A DNA stretch of 64,000 bases from positions 806,001 through 870,000 of the forward strand of contig JANFOG010000010.1 of assembly GCA_024336345.1 (NCBI GenBank). Reading direction: 5' to 3'. The DNA is from Mariannaea sp. PMI_226. Lineage: Eukaryota > Ascomycota > Sordariomycetes > Hypocreales > Nectriaceae. Below are positions 34,930 to 45,924 of this stretch, piece by piece (positions within the stretch are counted from its first letter, which is position 1; every line of letters begins with the position of its first letter). Below the pieces are notes generated by a model, which was not told the DNA's origin, searched no databases, and saw only the letters and a program-made list of their open reading frames with translations. Position numbers and translations under genes: made by a program.

Positions 34930-36408
34930 GCTTTTTGATCTTCAAGAACGACAAGGATTTGAATGTTTCGATCTTGATGAAATAAGCCTAGAGTTTAAAG
35001 CCAGCAGCTCTTTTGAAGTAAATAGTCCAGACAAATTGTCTTGGATGATTCCCAAAACTAGTTGGTGTCCGATCCCGGGACTACGCTGTCGAGCGCGTCT
35101 GCGGTATCGTGATGTTGTTGAAGTTGTGGATAGAGCTGCGCGTACGCTGGCTTCCGATGCTGCACTTCTTCTTGTTGCGTCAAGAAGAGTACGGACTTTA
35201 TTGGGATTAAAGGAAGAAATCGAGGAAAAGAGGTACACGAGTTGCTTAATGTCATCCCAGGCCATACAGAACTTTGAGGTATCGTTCTGGATTTTCTCGA
35301 CCACGGTGCACTTCTTCGATGATTAGCCAATCAAGGAACCTCTCGTGCAGTTTGGGCGTTTTTGGAAACCTGTGTCATTGCTTGCAAATCCCGGGAAAAG
35401 AAATCAGACAATCAAGAAAATGGGAGATTATGAATGACAAAAATCATGAAAAGGCTCGTAGCGTATAAATCAGATACGTCCTCAAAGCTGAGCATTTCTT
35501 GCGTCTGGCTTGTTCTGGCTCCTGAGTTCATCAAAGTCAACGCTGCAATCAAAGAAGTACACCATGGTCCAGAATAGAGTCAAAAGTGTGGGCTTGCAGC
35601 ACGAGTGATGGAGCTGGCGGCAGGGGTTAGGGCGCCGAATGAAAACATCCTTACTGTACCTAATAGACAACACCGCTCCCATCTTGAGACCGCTGAGTGG
35701 TGGCGCTAGGCAGTCTTCACCACCTACGCACTTCTTCAATATTTCTGCCCAGTCGTGAGGTACCAATCAGGACGATGATACTCTGTACCTACCTTACGTC
35801 TACTAGCACAAGAGTTCCATCGTGCCCAGACAGTCCCGATCGCGGAATATCTGCACAGTAACTTCTTGCCTAGAAGTACACAGGGTCGTAGATCAACCGT
35901 TGCTCGTGTTCTTCTATCCCCGGCCAATACATTCGTTGGCACACATAGGTAGTGTATGTTCCAGTGTGCAATAGCCAGGGTTTGGAGACTCACGTGCAGT
36001 TGTTGTACGTATTTAACGATAATCCTAATGGTTAGGGACCACTCAATTTCGACTGCAACCGACATCTAAATATGTGCAGTTTATGGAAGCATCTTTATCA
36101 CATGGTATACATATACACATCGTGTTTGTTCCTCTAGGTTCGTTCTCGTCACGGCACTCTCTTACCCATGTTTTGCTACTACTTAGTGAATGAATATGCA
36201 ACAACTCGACAGCCACGTACTTCAATGCATGCATCTCTTCTCGCATTGACAGAACTTCTTTATTTCTGCACATATGTAACTTTCTGTATATCCCCCATCT
36301 CTTGCTATATAAGATGTGATGGGTTGCGAACCTGCTCCCAAGCTGAGAATGTAACCATCACCACCTCAAATCTTCTACACTCTGCTAACACGCTGCATCG
36401 CCTTCCCT
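34930..36408. other. Region with short minus-strand frames, status unclear
   Basis: Two minus-strand open stretches, 35304-34942 and 35766-35482, look more protein-like than random (e.g. WAEILKKCVGGEDCLAPP and AWDDIKQLVYLFSS). I recognise neither and cannot join them to each other or to the zinc-finger gene with confidence. They may be 5' exons of that gene, a small separate gene or a degraded one. The right end holds the promoter of the 36409 gene. Confidence 0.35.
36306..36313 (+). promoter_or_regulatory. TATA box candidate
   Basis: TATATAAG lies 96 nt before the ATG at 36409, a plausible core promoter distance for a fungal gene. Confidence 0.45.
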
Positions 36409-37001
36409 ATGTCTTCTCGCCTCCTCATCCCAACTGCACCACAGGGACAACGATGTTGCCTCGTCCTCTTCAAGTCCTCTATGGGAATCATTCAGGCTGA
36501 ATACATACTTGTTCTTGCTGACTACCCCCCCGAGGCGTTTATACAAGATGTCAAGGACCTTTACGAGAGCAAGGTCAGCAATGCCAAGCGAGCCTACTAT
36601 CGATATATACTTTTGAGCAAGCCCATTATTTCCATTGTCAGCATTTGGGAAGTGAGTCTCTTTTCAACACAGATTACTGACTTCGTCCGCCTGTAATTGA
36701 AACATCCTAGGTCAACAGTCCTTCAACTCCTGGGCACAACGCATTTATCTGCGAGGTCACAGCCGACGAGGCACTTACGGCAGCCCTGAGCAAGCCCGAC
36801 CTCCTCGCCGACATGCCTTCCGCTGAATTCCTTCGTAACTACGGTAGCATTTTCCTTGATGCTCACCGCAACGCACATCTGCCGGCACACGCCATTATGA
36901 TAAATCTCCGAAAGGACCCTGTTGCTGCAAAAATTGCCGGGCGTTTGGTTTCCACAGTCTCGATTGGTCTCGGGATTGGATTGCAGTTTGCTGGAGTTTA
37001 G
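36409..37001 (+). CDS. Hypothetical protein, 177 aa
   Basis: Two exons, 36409-36651 and 36711-37001, both phase 0, split after IVSIWE. The intron has a canonical GTGAGT donor and TAG acceptor. I do not recognise the family. The protein has a segment VLADYPPEAFIQDVKDLYESKVSNAKRAYYRYI that could form amphipathic helices. The C-terminus ends with a Gly-rich hydrophobic stretch (VSTVSIGLGIGLQFAGV) that might insert in a membrane or form an amphipathic end. No signal peptide is visible. Coding status rests on the clean splice junction, the good ATG context and the TATA box upstream. Confidence 0.65.
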
Positions 37002-37288
37002 ATGCATGATAAGCTGGGTAGAAAACCGTGAAAGGTTAATCATGGTTTTGTTCATGTACTTACTTACGTCCAGACAGATCTTTGGTGATCTTATGGAATT
37101 GGAGTCAATGGAACTAGATGCGCGACTGATACAGAAATGGATTATTGTTCAAAGAAATGGCAAAACTGCTGGTTGTTTAATTGTCAGACAAACTTTGACC
37201 TACTTACTCACTTACTTTCTTTTTGTATTCATGTTGTTTACTCTCTTAAGTTTTAATTAGGAGAGTAATAGAAAAGTGCAAAAAGAAA
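37002..37288. other. Spacer before tRNA-Gln
   Basis: This spacer is mostly the 3' UTR of the preceding gene. I see no further feature. Confidence 0.5.
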
Positions 37289-37359
37289 GGTTCCAGGGGG
37301 AGTCGAACCCTCGCTGGCGGAATCAGAATCCGCAGTCATAACCGTTAGACCATGGAACC
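37289..37359 (-). tRNA. tRNA-Gln (anticodon CTG)
   Basis: On the complement the sequence folds as a complete 71-nt cloverleaf: acceptor GGTTCCA paired with TGGAACC, D arm GTC-loop-GAC, anticodon stem GCGGA/TCCGC around loop TTCTGAT (anticodon CTG, reading CAG), and a T arm with the TTCGACT loop. There is no intron. The T stem has one A-C mismatch as I read it. Confidence 0.93.
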
Positions 37360-38209
37360 TATTGAAGTGGTGATCCACTTCCCATGGCATGTCGGATGCT
37401 CGACCTGTTGGAAGGATCCGCTACTATTGCTTATTATCAAGCTTACCTTATTGAGTGACCCAAGCCCCAAACCAAACTTGCCACATCTCCAGTGAGGTGT
37501 AGCCAACCAAGCTGCTCAATATTTCGGCGCTGTTGACTATACTCTGTAATCGAAGCCTGCGTGTTGAGAAACTTGTCGTGTTTATGAAGGTTTTACAAGC
37601 CTTTTCTCTCTTCTTGTCAGCTCTCTTCGTTACCGCTCATCCCGAAACGTGGACAGCGCCGTCTGAAGACCTATTCCTCCATTAGTTTTCAGCAAGTCAT
37701 CAACATAGAATTGGCCACGCTTCTAATCCCCCCAATTTCGCTGGATGGCTTGACAAGAACCAATATCGACATGGCATATTGGTAGTTGTAGGAGTGAAGT
37801 TCAAGAGGCCACGGCACAGCTGTTGGGGCTCAATGTGGCAGTGCACTAGGCGTATCGCCGCACGGTGCTTGTATTCAATAAGCAGCCAAAAATAGCGGCA
37901 GTCTACAGTACAAAGCGCCTGTAAGCTCACCCATGTTACCCTGGTGGGTGCCTCAGCAATGGAGCCCGACAGAGACGGGTTACCACCTATAGATGCAATG
38001 GATACTTGTCTCGTTAGCCTACAACACCACAAAATTGACATCAAAATAACACTTCACCTCAAACATCACATTTGAGCCTGACGCTACTTTACCCAAGGTC
38101 AAGGCACACGCAAAATCCTCCAAAGATCCGCTTCAACACTTCTTTTTCTAGCCTCTTACTAAAACCCGAGCCAACTGAAGCATCGCGCTCAAAGCCCTTT
38201 AACGTCAGC
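37360..38209. other. Spacer before the P450
   Basis: No standard gene is present. It contains one 33-codon ATG frame (37584-37685) with a signal-peptide-like sequence, listed under findings. The P450 promoter is at the right end. Confidence 0.5.
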
Positions 38210-40013
38210 ATGGATGGCCGCCAGGTCGTCCCGACTGACCTTGCGAGTCTCATCCGGGATCTCCAAGAGCCCACGTCCCTCGGCATTATCTGCACCGTCC
38301 TCGTTGTGCTCCTCACAACAAGATTTCTCACTGGCGGCTCATCTACCTTCAAGGATGGATCCAAGAGCCCTCCTTTGGCTCCTTACTGGATCCCACTGCT
38401 CGGCCACCTCCCTCGGCTCTACTTCAGCCCCAGTTGGGCCTTGACACGCCTGCGCAACCGGTACTCAGAAGGACTCTTTTCAATCCGCGTCTTTGGAAAC
38501 ACTCACACTTTCATCTTCAAACCTGATCTCGTGGCAACTCTTCTCCAGCAGCCCGGATCTGTCGCTGACAAGCAGCCCTTCGCGCGACATCTGCTGGTCT
38601 CCAACTTTGGTCTTTCAGGAGCCGACGTCGAAGCGTATGACAAGGCCGCCGCAGACCTTCAACGGGTAACTGAGGAATATCTTTCCGGCTCTCACCTAGC
38701 GAATCTGTCCAAGGCTACATTCAAGGATCTGAAGTATGCAGCACCCGATCTTGTGTCTTTCAATTCTTATCCCATTGATCACGCCGACTGGGAGAGACTT
38801 GCCAATGCTGTAAAGGTGGCTGAAGACGCCCAAGACAGCAAAGCTGCCAAAACCAGTACCATGGCGGTTGACTTCGTAGAGCTGATCAAGAACTTTGTTG
38901 CGAGGACAGCCAATGTAGCCATTTTCGGCGCCGACTTTATCGAAAACTTTGCGGAGCTGTGGCCGCACTTTTGGCAGTTCGACAATTCATTTCTCACGTT
39001 AGCTCTGAACGTCCCCATCTGGGTTCCCTGGCTCGGCGGCCAGCGCGGACGAATGGCCCTACGCAGTGTTCTTGGTTTCATGAGAGAATACCATGACGCC
39101 TGGGAGAAGCAACTAAATCAGGAAAACAAGGAACCAAGATGGCAAGATTTCCACACTGTCAGCCCACTCATCAAAGCCCGTCTTGAAGTCTTTCGCAAAC
39201 ACGGCCTGTCGGTCAACGCTCGTGCCTCATGTGACTTGGCTTTACTCTGGTCCCTCAACGCGAGCTCTACCTCCCTCATCTCGTGGTCTCTCATCGAGCT
39301 ATATCGAGATCCCCTCTTGCTCGAAATAGTCCGCAAAGAGATTGCTCCATTTGCCAAAGTTATCCAACCCAAGCACGAATTCAGTGTTGCCGTTTGGGTT
39401 CCTCCCAAGATTGAGTCGGTTGATGTGGATGGACTCGCAACAAAGTGCCCTCATCTTATGGCAGCTTATATTGAGACCATGAGACGCTACGGTGGAGGAT
39501 GGAGTGCAAGCTTGCTGAGAGAGGACATGACTCTAAAATCTGATAAGTCCTCATACTCGCTCAAGAAGGGAACCTTTGCTCATGTGCTAAATGATCTTCA
39601 TCACTCCGATCCCAAATCCTTTCCCAAACCGAAAGATTGGAATATTGAGCGCCATCTTGAAGCTGATCAGACCGGCAAGACCCAGATCGCAAGTATGGGT
39701 TCCGTCAGGCCGAATGGTAAGTGTGCATTCTCCAACTGTGAATTACTTCTATGTACTAACTTACAAACCAGATGGAAGCATGACGCTCTCCGACGACTCA
39801 GAGATTACTATGAGAAACGTACTCCTCTTCACCTCAGTCATCATCTCGCTCTACGATGTCCAGCCACCAGATGGTGGGGAGTGGAGTCTCCCCTGGATCT
39901 CAAAGGGTCCCGTCTCATCGTCTCTCGTCAGACCACTTCGGGTTTGGATCTCAAGGAGAGTCACTTCTGAAAACGTTAGAGAGTACTTGGAGAATATTAT
40001 GGGTGAAAAATAG
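38210..40013 (+). CDS. Cytochrome P450-like protein lacking the heme cysteine
   Basis: Two exons, 38210-39716 and 39772-40013, give 582 aa. An N-terminal hydrophobic anchor (residues about 22-42) targets it to the ER. It then follows the P450 layout: proline hinge SPPLAPYWIPLLGHLP, the helix I region DLALLWSLNASSTSLISWSL (no AGxDT, as in CYP7/CYP8-like families), helix K ETMR (residues 422-425, ExxR) and the C-terminal VLLFTSVIISLYDVQP and GGEW stretch typical of fungal CYP8-like enzymes. The heme-binding loop should read like VRPxGGGxSMCxGR. The spliced product instead reads SVRPN-DGSMTLSDDSEITMR, with no Cys. The enzyme may be catalytically dead, act differently, or the gene may be decaying. 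Intron phase and downstream homology support this splice. The start is the first ATG in frame; the frame upstream has no ATG. Confidence 0.85.
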
Positions 40014-40229
40014 TTCGACTTTAAATCTAAAAGTTCAATGATTTCGAAAACGCTAAGAAACATTCACTATGCCACCGGGACGGTATTCGTGATCGCTCAG
40101 ATGTCTCGTAATGCTCGCTATGAAACCCATATTATCGCCGCCGAGGTAATCAGAATTGCCACCCAATTCGAAACGTGCGTCCCTCATATGTACCGATTCG
40201 TACTTTGGACGCATTAATAGCCATCAATC
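40014..40229. other. Convergent spacer P450/FMO
   Basis: Only the two 3' UTRs are expected here. I see no feature. Confidence 0.5.
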
Positions 40230-42292
40230 TTATTTGTCCTTGTCCTTACACCCGCTCAGATTGGCATACTCAATCTCGGCCCTTGCATGAGGCCACGATT
40301 TCCGCTTCCCATCAAACAGCCGCCAAATTGCAGCTGTCGGCTGCCCATCCATCAACATCCTCCAGAGAATCCGGTCCTTCAGCCAAAACATCCAACCTTT
40401 CCAGCCCCAGCCGAGATGCTCTTCTACGCCCATCCCCGCCGTCGTATCGGCCCATTTCAGCCACTCCCTGGCAGGGACGGACGCGGGAATAACGGTCCCC
40501 CGCTGGGCAAGGCTGCTGATGCGCTTCTCCTGGACATTCATCCATCGCTCCATCTCCGCTTGTGATGGGAGTTTCGAGTGGCCAGCCCAAACTTGAGCGA
40601 TGCACATGCTAGTAAGGTCGGCAAGCAGGAACGCACCGGTGACGAACCAGGCACAGCCAACAAACGCCAGGGAGTCTGGTTCCTTGAGTGAGAACACATT
40701 TTGATACAGACGAGGCAAGGCTCGACCTTTAGATCCGGGTGCGGCAACCCAAGCTGGGGACTTCTCAACAGTAGGGTTGACCCGAGGGTCGACAATACTG
40801 AAGCCGTATTTGTAGCCGGTGCAGCAGATGATGGCGTCAGCCTCCATGCGCCGTCCGTCGACCAACTCAACTTCATTTGGCCCAATGATCTTCTTGATGC
40901 CTGGAATGGACTGTATATCCCCAGCTCGAAGTCTGTCAATCAAGGTATCGGAAATAACTGGGTTAACGACTTTGATGGACGGTGCAGGGTCGAGGCACCA
41001 CGAGGGGTCCGTTTCTCCAAACGAGTTCTCCATGATGGTTTTGGCTTTACGGTTGAATAAAACTTCGGCGTAGGACGGGCACCATTTTTCGAGAAATCCA
41101 ACTATAAGGGAGAAGCGGTGGGTAAGGCCTTTTGAACCGGTAACTTTTTCGATGTCGCGTGGCAACTAAGACAGACATCAGCAAGTTTCCGGGAAAGGGC
41201 AGCACTCAGGAGACTTTACAATGACGGCTCCGTGGTTATGGGCAATAGATATGCTCTCGGCCTTGCCAACCAATTCCTCGGCTACATCATTTCCTGTGTT
41301 GCCAAGTCCAAGGACAATGACCTTTTTGCCAACAAAATTGTCGGGCCTTGGAAGTGTGTAAGTAGAGGACAGGGAGGTCAACCTGGGAAACGATTGCTGA
41401 AAACTCACCCTTTGAACGCTCTTGAATGAAGAATCTTGCCTTCAAACAGGTCACTTCCTTCGAGCTTTGGCAGAAGGGCTTCATGGTGCGGCCCCGTTGC
41501 GATGACAACCTTGTCGAAGTACTCTGATGGTCTTGACTCGAAGTCCAGCCTCCAGTTGTTAGTCTCTTCAACCCTGGCGACAAATTTCACAGTAGTGTTC
41601 AGCCGCATGTGCCGCCGCAACTCAAAATAGTCGACATATTTCTCCAGATATTCATTGACCTGACTGGCTGAGCAAAAGGGGGGAGTGCCTTAGTCCGACG
41701 TTAGATAAAAACCGTGCGGGTTGGTTACGGAGCGACAACCATCGGGAGGATTACATACCCTTCTCAAAGGGGAAATCCGTATAACAACCCTAACAATCGT
41801 AAGACCCGGATGTTGCAACGAGAGAAAAAAAAAAGAGGAGAACAACAAAAAAAACAATGAAGGTCCGATAAGGGGATTCATACCCTACTGATTGAGACAT
41901 TTACCATTGTTGCTGTGGTCGTGTCAGAAATTGAAATGCCTTATATCAGATTGCTTGTTGATGCGCAACATTGATATTGAGCCGGGCGACAAGAGGGGAG
42001 CAAGCTATTGACTTGGTCGGCGACTCACTCTTAAGCACACTCAAGGTATCTTCATCTGGAGTGAAATGCCACAATCCGCCGACATAGCTGCTTCGCTCGA
42101 AGCCGGTAACATCAAAGCCTTCTTCAAGGAGGTTCTTGACGGCCACAATGCCCATGGCCCCTAGAAACACAATGGCAGGTCAGCTCAGCCCGCCACCAGA
42201 GTCCGACTAATACTGGCAGAAGACGAAATGGGAAAAAACGCACCAAGGCCAATTACGGCGACTCTCTGGTCACCCGGGTCTGGTGTCGCCAT
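40230..42292 (-). CDS. Flavin-containing monooxygenase (FMO/BVMO-like)
   Basis: Seven exons on the complement: 42292-42244, 42160-42029, 41939-41905, 41789-41759, 41667-41409, 41346-41220 and 41165-40230. Two of the exons are only 35 and 31 nt. All phases fit, giving 522 aa. FAD-binding GxGxxG reads VAVIGLGAMG (residues 11-20), followed by FERSSYVGGLWHF. The NADPH motif is KKVIVLGLGNTGND, and DAIICCTGYKYGF is the second conserved FMO segment. The tiny exons build GCYTDFPFEK, the counterpart of the conserved FMO segment near the start of the substrate domain. FMOs oxygenate N, S or activated C atoms using FAD and NADPH. The gene is convergent with the P450, whose 3' end is about 216 nt away, so the two could act on a common small molecule. 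Confidence 0.88.
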
Positions 42293-43131
42293 GAAAGCAA
42301 TTTAGTATCAATAACACATTTCTTAGAGCAGAAGGAAAGAGAATGGAATGAGTTCAAGGAGAAGGAAACGAAGAAGGGTCCGCAAACGTGACATGATCAT
42401 TCTTCTCCATCTATCGAAGCTAACTCTACTGTAGTTCTCCCTATGATAACAGCTTAAGTTGAAAAAAAGCCCCCGCCCCTGGTCCCTTGTGTGGACGAAA
42501 AGAGCAAGTCGTGACCCCATCTCTCTTCGTTGGGACCAGGTTCAAAAGACGGCTCCGCCGCTCCGCAGTCCGTGTGCTCCACCGCGGATGAAACCCGCGT
42601 TCTGACATTTTAATTTTTTTGTTTTTTATTTTTATTTATTTTCTTTTTCGGCGAGTTGGTTAGATGTCGCCGGGACTTACCATTCTTGGTCATTTTGATC
42701 AGTGAGGACCTACTTACCCTACAGTGCAGAGCACTCAAAATCGTGGAATGGCATTGGGAGAGTCGTGGCTAATTATTAATATCTAATCACAGAATTCTAT
42801 GTAAATTTTATTGCAAGATGCTTTATTAAAGGTAAGAGGTTCTCAGCTAGAATTTACTTTCAATTGTAGGCTGTGACAATGGAAAGACAAAGACTGAGTG
42901 AACTTCGGATACCTCATGCTCCACACTGACGAAGCAAGAGCTGCCAGACCAATGACCGTCGATATGTAAGCAATCTACAAGTATAATATACCAAAAGGCG
43001 TTACAGAGTATGAATGGTGATGTGCCTATGCATTTCAAAATGCCCTGCAGGCAAATATTCCCTTTGGATGAAAGAATTTGGGATTTTGTCGCATTCATAT
43101 TCTTCTCTATTTGGCCACCGTGACATCCAAG
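42293..43131. other. Intergenic region upstream of FMO
   Basis: A T-rich run (about 42608-42650) and otherwise no recognised gene or repeat. It contains the FMO promoter. Confidence 0.5.
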
Positions 43132-43215
43132 TCCCCTGTGGCTTAGTTGGTTAAAGCGTCCGACTGTTATTTATAGACAATCGGGAGATCGGAAGTTCGA
43201 CCCTTCCCGGGGGAG
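43132..43215 (+). tRNA. tRNA-Asn (anticodon GTT) with 10-nt intron
   Basis: The 84-nt gene has acceptor TCCCCTG paired with CGGGGGA, D arm GCTT/AAGC, anticodon stem TCCGA/TCGGG and T arm GGAAG/CTTCC with loop TTCGACC. The anticodon region is 17 nt and leaves a 7-nt loop CTGTTAA after removal of a 10-nt insertion (TTTATAGACA) one base after the anticodon GTT. An almost identical copy lies inverted at 46459-46542. Confidence 0.93.
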
Positions 43216-45444
43216 TCACATTTCTTTTTTTGCAATGTTTCTTCTTTCAACTCTCGCTCGAGATATATGGTTCTCATAATTTCTTCACCATTGTTCCATC
43301 GCATTTTTGCTGCTAATAGCCGGAAGCTAATGGCGTTGTTAATGGTCAGAGGTAGCTTTGCTAGTGTCGCGGAAAGAGTGTAAGAGCTGTTCGAACGAAC
43401 ACCTTACTTTTGCCCAGCTGTGATCATCTATTGAGTTGTCTCACAACCTTGATACTACGTATTGCATCTCCAAGCACTCTTAAGTCTAAGAACGCTTCTA
43501 TTTGCACGAGAACCAGGTCATTTTCAAGTGTATTATTCGTCGCCAAAAGCCTAGCACTCACCACCTGGTATGGACAGATGACGCTGGAAAATTGGGATAT
43601 TCTTTTATTGAAACCTGGCCTCGTCAATTATAGTTTCATTTTTAATAGTAAATCACTCAGACTAGCAAGATAAAAGTTTGAGGGCCTATCGCTTTGGATG
43701 TTCTCTCAGGGTAGTCATGATGCAAGCACCATACCTCTGCTCTTGGTACCGAAGTAATGCACAACTTCAGTCTTGGACACATTCAATTACCCCCGTGTTT
43801 GGCTAATCTGTCAGATATAAGAAAAATCAATTCTTATAATCATGAACGATAAATAATTAGAAAACAATTACAGAGGTGCTATTCGGTGTGTAACACAACG
43901 ATACAGAATATCTAGGTCTCGAACATGAGTCGGAGCCTATGGGCGAAAAGTTTTGTCGCATAGTTGTCAAAGAGCTAGAAGAATGGCCCGGATAGTTTGA
44001 GAATATAAAGAGAACAGGGGACACAAACCTGGAGTTTCAATATCACTCGTTGTAGGGGACGTTTTATTGATGCGAAACGTGTGAGTTAGAGCTTATAAGC
44101 TGTTGAGAGAGTCTTCTATCATTTTGAGATTTGCCAAGGTAGCATATGATTCATGTGTCGCAAGTTGAATAGCAAATAAAATTGAGCAAGAGGGAAACCA
44201 AGATCTAATCGACTAAATACCACATTTTCTATTGGTTCGGTCATGAGGCAGGTGAGAAATGGAGCCAAGTTGTAAACCACCCAACTTGCTCGACAGCGAT
44301 AGGCCAAGTGAGAACGTGCAGGTGAAAACCGAGCATTGAGGAAGAACTAACAACTAACATACAATACTTCAATTGACATGAATGGTTTGCGTGGTGTCAT
44401 GAGTTCATGAGCTTGCACTGTGAAATATAAGAGAGTACCTCGGCATGTTTGAACTGTAACATACAAGGATAATGTATAACGAACAGACCACATACATTCT
44501 TCTATGGGATTGACGAAAAGTAAAGTCTTCGGATACTGGTGTTCAACCTAGAATCGGTCAGATTCCACGCTGCAACATGTTAAAAGGCTGACGGAATGTA
44601 GCCGAGGCTTTGCGCATGTAGATACTTGCTAGTTTGAGTTGTTTAAAACGGTAAAACTTATCCAATGATGCGTAAACGTCATGGAATTAAGTCGTTAAAG
44701 GTTTTTTTATTTAGCAGCAGCTTGAGTGGACGTCGATCTTGCCTGAACCGAGGTTTGGTGAGGGGAACATGCAGCCGAGCGTAAGTAAAGAGAGGATCTC
44801 ATCGTCATGGATTTGAACAAAATAGATTGGAAATAATTCCAATTGAAGACACCATTGACTGGTTTGACAGAATTTGGCATGCTTCACTGCTAGTCAGGGC
44901 ATTATTGATGTAACCCTCCCAAGCGCTGATCCAGCTCTTGACTAAGTAAATTTGGTGACCTTGACTGCAACTGAATTTATCCAAAGTCGTATCAATGTCG
45001 TGATAGCAGGTTTTCCAACTCCTCATCCGACTTATAACTGCAGGGGTGGCAGGAATTGAGCAATAGTTTCCTTGTCTTAGACCCATGGTATGGATGGCTT
45101 ATCTACATCAGATGGTGATGGATTGATAGTTGACGCGGTCATGACGTTCTCTTTTCATCAACCTGGGTCCTTGAAGCGAGGGAATTTCCATCACCGGACT
45201 GGCGAGCCATGATCTATAAAGCAATGATATATCCCCCTCATTAATTCTCTCCGTTGCTTCTGATCCTTTCCCATATTTCTCGATCAGCCTTGTGTACTTC
45301 GGGGTTGCAGCGCCCTTTCTTCAATCGATCAGTACCAGTGAACTTGCTTCACAGGTCTGAGAGCACGCCGCACCGAAGGTATCGGCAGTGCGTCAACAAT
45401 ACTTCAAATACTCACATAAAGACCTGCTGCGTCAACATAGAAAC
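43216..45444. other. Gene-free region between the tRNA and the TM protein
   Basis: No open frame here has the length or features of a gene. The sequence is moderately AT-rich. The last 200 bases should contain the promoter of the 45445 gene, with a TATAAAG-like element near 45214. Confidence 0.5.
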
Positions 45445-45924
45445 ATGGCCCCTGCTCCATCTTTACCTGGCCAAGTAGTGTCAAAATACCTGGACCTGAA
45501 CGATGGCACTCCGACCCTCAAAGCACCCGATCTTGTGCTAAGACAAAACGCCCCAACCGCGACCGTAACAGTGACGACGGACAGCAGCAACAACACTGAC
45601 TCTTCGCATACTCTCAGCGGTGGTGCGATTGCCGGGATTGTCATCGGCTCCATCATTGGTTTCTTGATTCTTCTTTGGGTTATTCGGTCATGTTTCAACT
45701 TGGGCTCACCACCCGGTGATCGGGAGAAGTGGTACCGCGATCCTCCGCGCCATCAACATCATCATCATCATCGCTCCCGTAGCAGACGACGCTCCTCTAG
45801 TATATCAGTGCCTCCACAGGTTGTTATCCAAGACACACGGTCACGCAGTCGCCGGCGTTCATCGCCGTCATATTACTATGAAACGGATCGGGGCCGAGGC
45901 CGAGGCGTCTACTATTCTCAGTGA
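45445..45924 (+). CDS. Small single-pass membrane protein, His/Arg-rich
   Basis: A single exon of 159 aa. The N-terminal 50 residues are Thr/Ser/Asn-rich (TATVTVTTDSSNNTDSSHT), a plausible extracellular, O-glycosylated part. Then comes one clear transmembrane helix (GGAIAGIVIGSIIGFLILLWVI, residues about 58-79). The C-terminal half is cytosolic and strongly basic, with a HHHHHRSRSRRR run and a second RSRSRRR, finishing in YYYETDRGRGRG. I do not recognise the family; the layout recalls fungal Mid2/Wsc-like or other single-span sensors in general shape only. The open frame begins earlier, but the first ATG with a good context is 45445. Confidence 0.72.
   Translation: MAPAPSLPGQVVSKYLDLNDGTPTLKAPDLVLRQNAPTATVTVTTDSSNNTDSSHTLSGGAIAGIVIGSIIGFLILLWVIRSCFNLGSPPGDREKWYRDPPRHQHHHHHRSRSRRRSSSISVPPQVVIQDTRSRSRRRSSPSYYYETDRGRGRGVYYSQ

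Noticed and set aside
39717..39970. Unspliced continuation of the P450 frame containing cysteines (GKCAFSNC)
   Set aside because: It loses the P450 C-terminus, which is recovered exactly by a canonical GTAAGT...CAG intron. The Cys residues are in intron sequence.
42608..42650. T-rich run as possible retroelement tail
   Set aside because: No target-site duplication or element body beside it; a simple promoter tract is enough.
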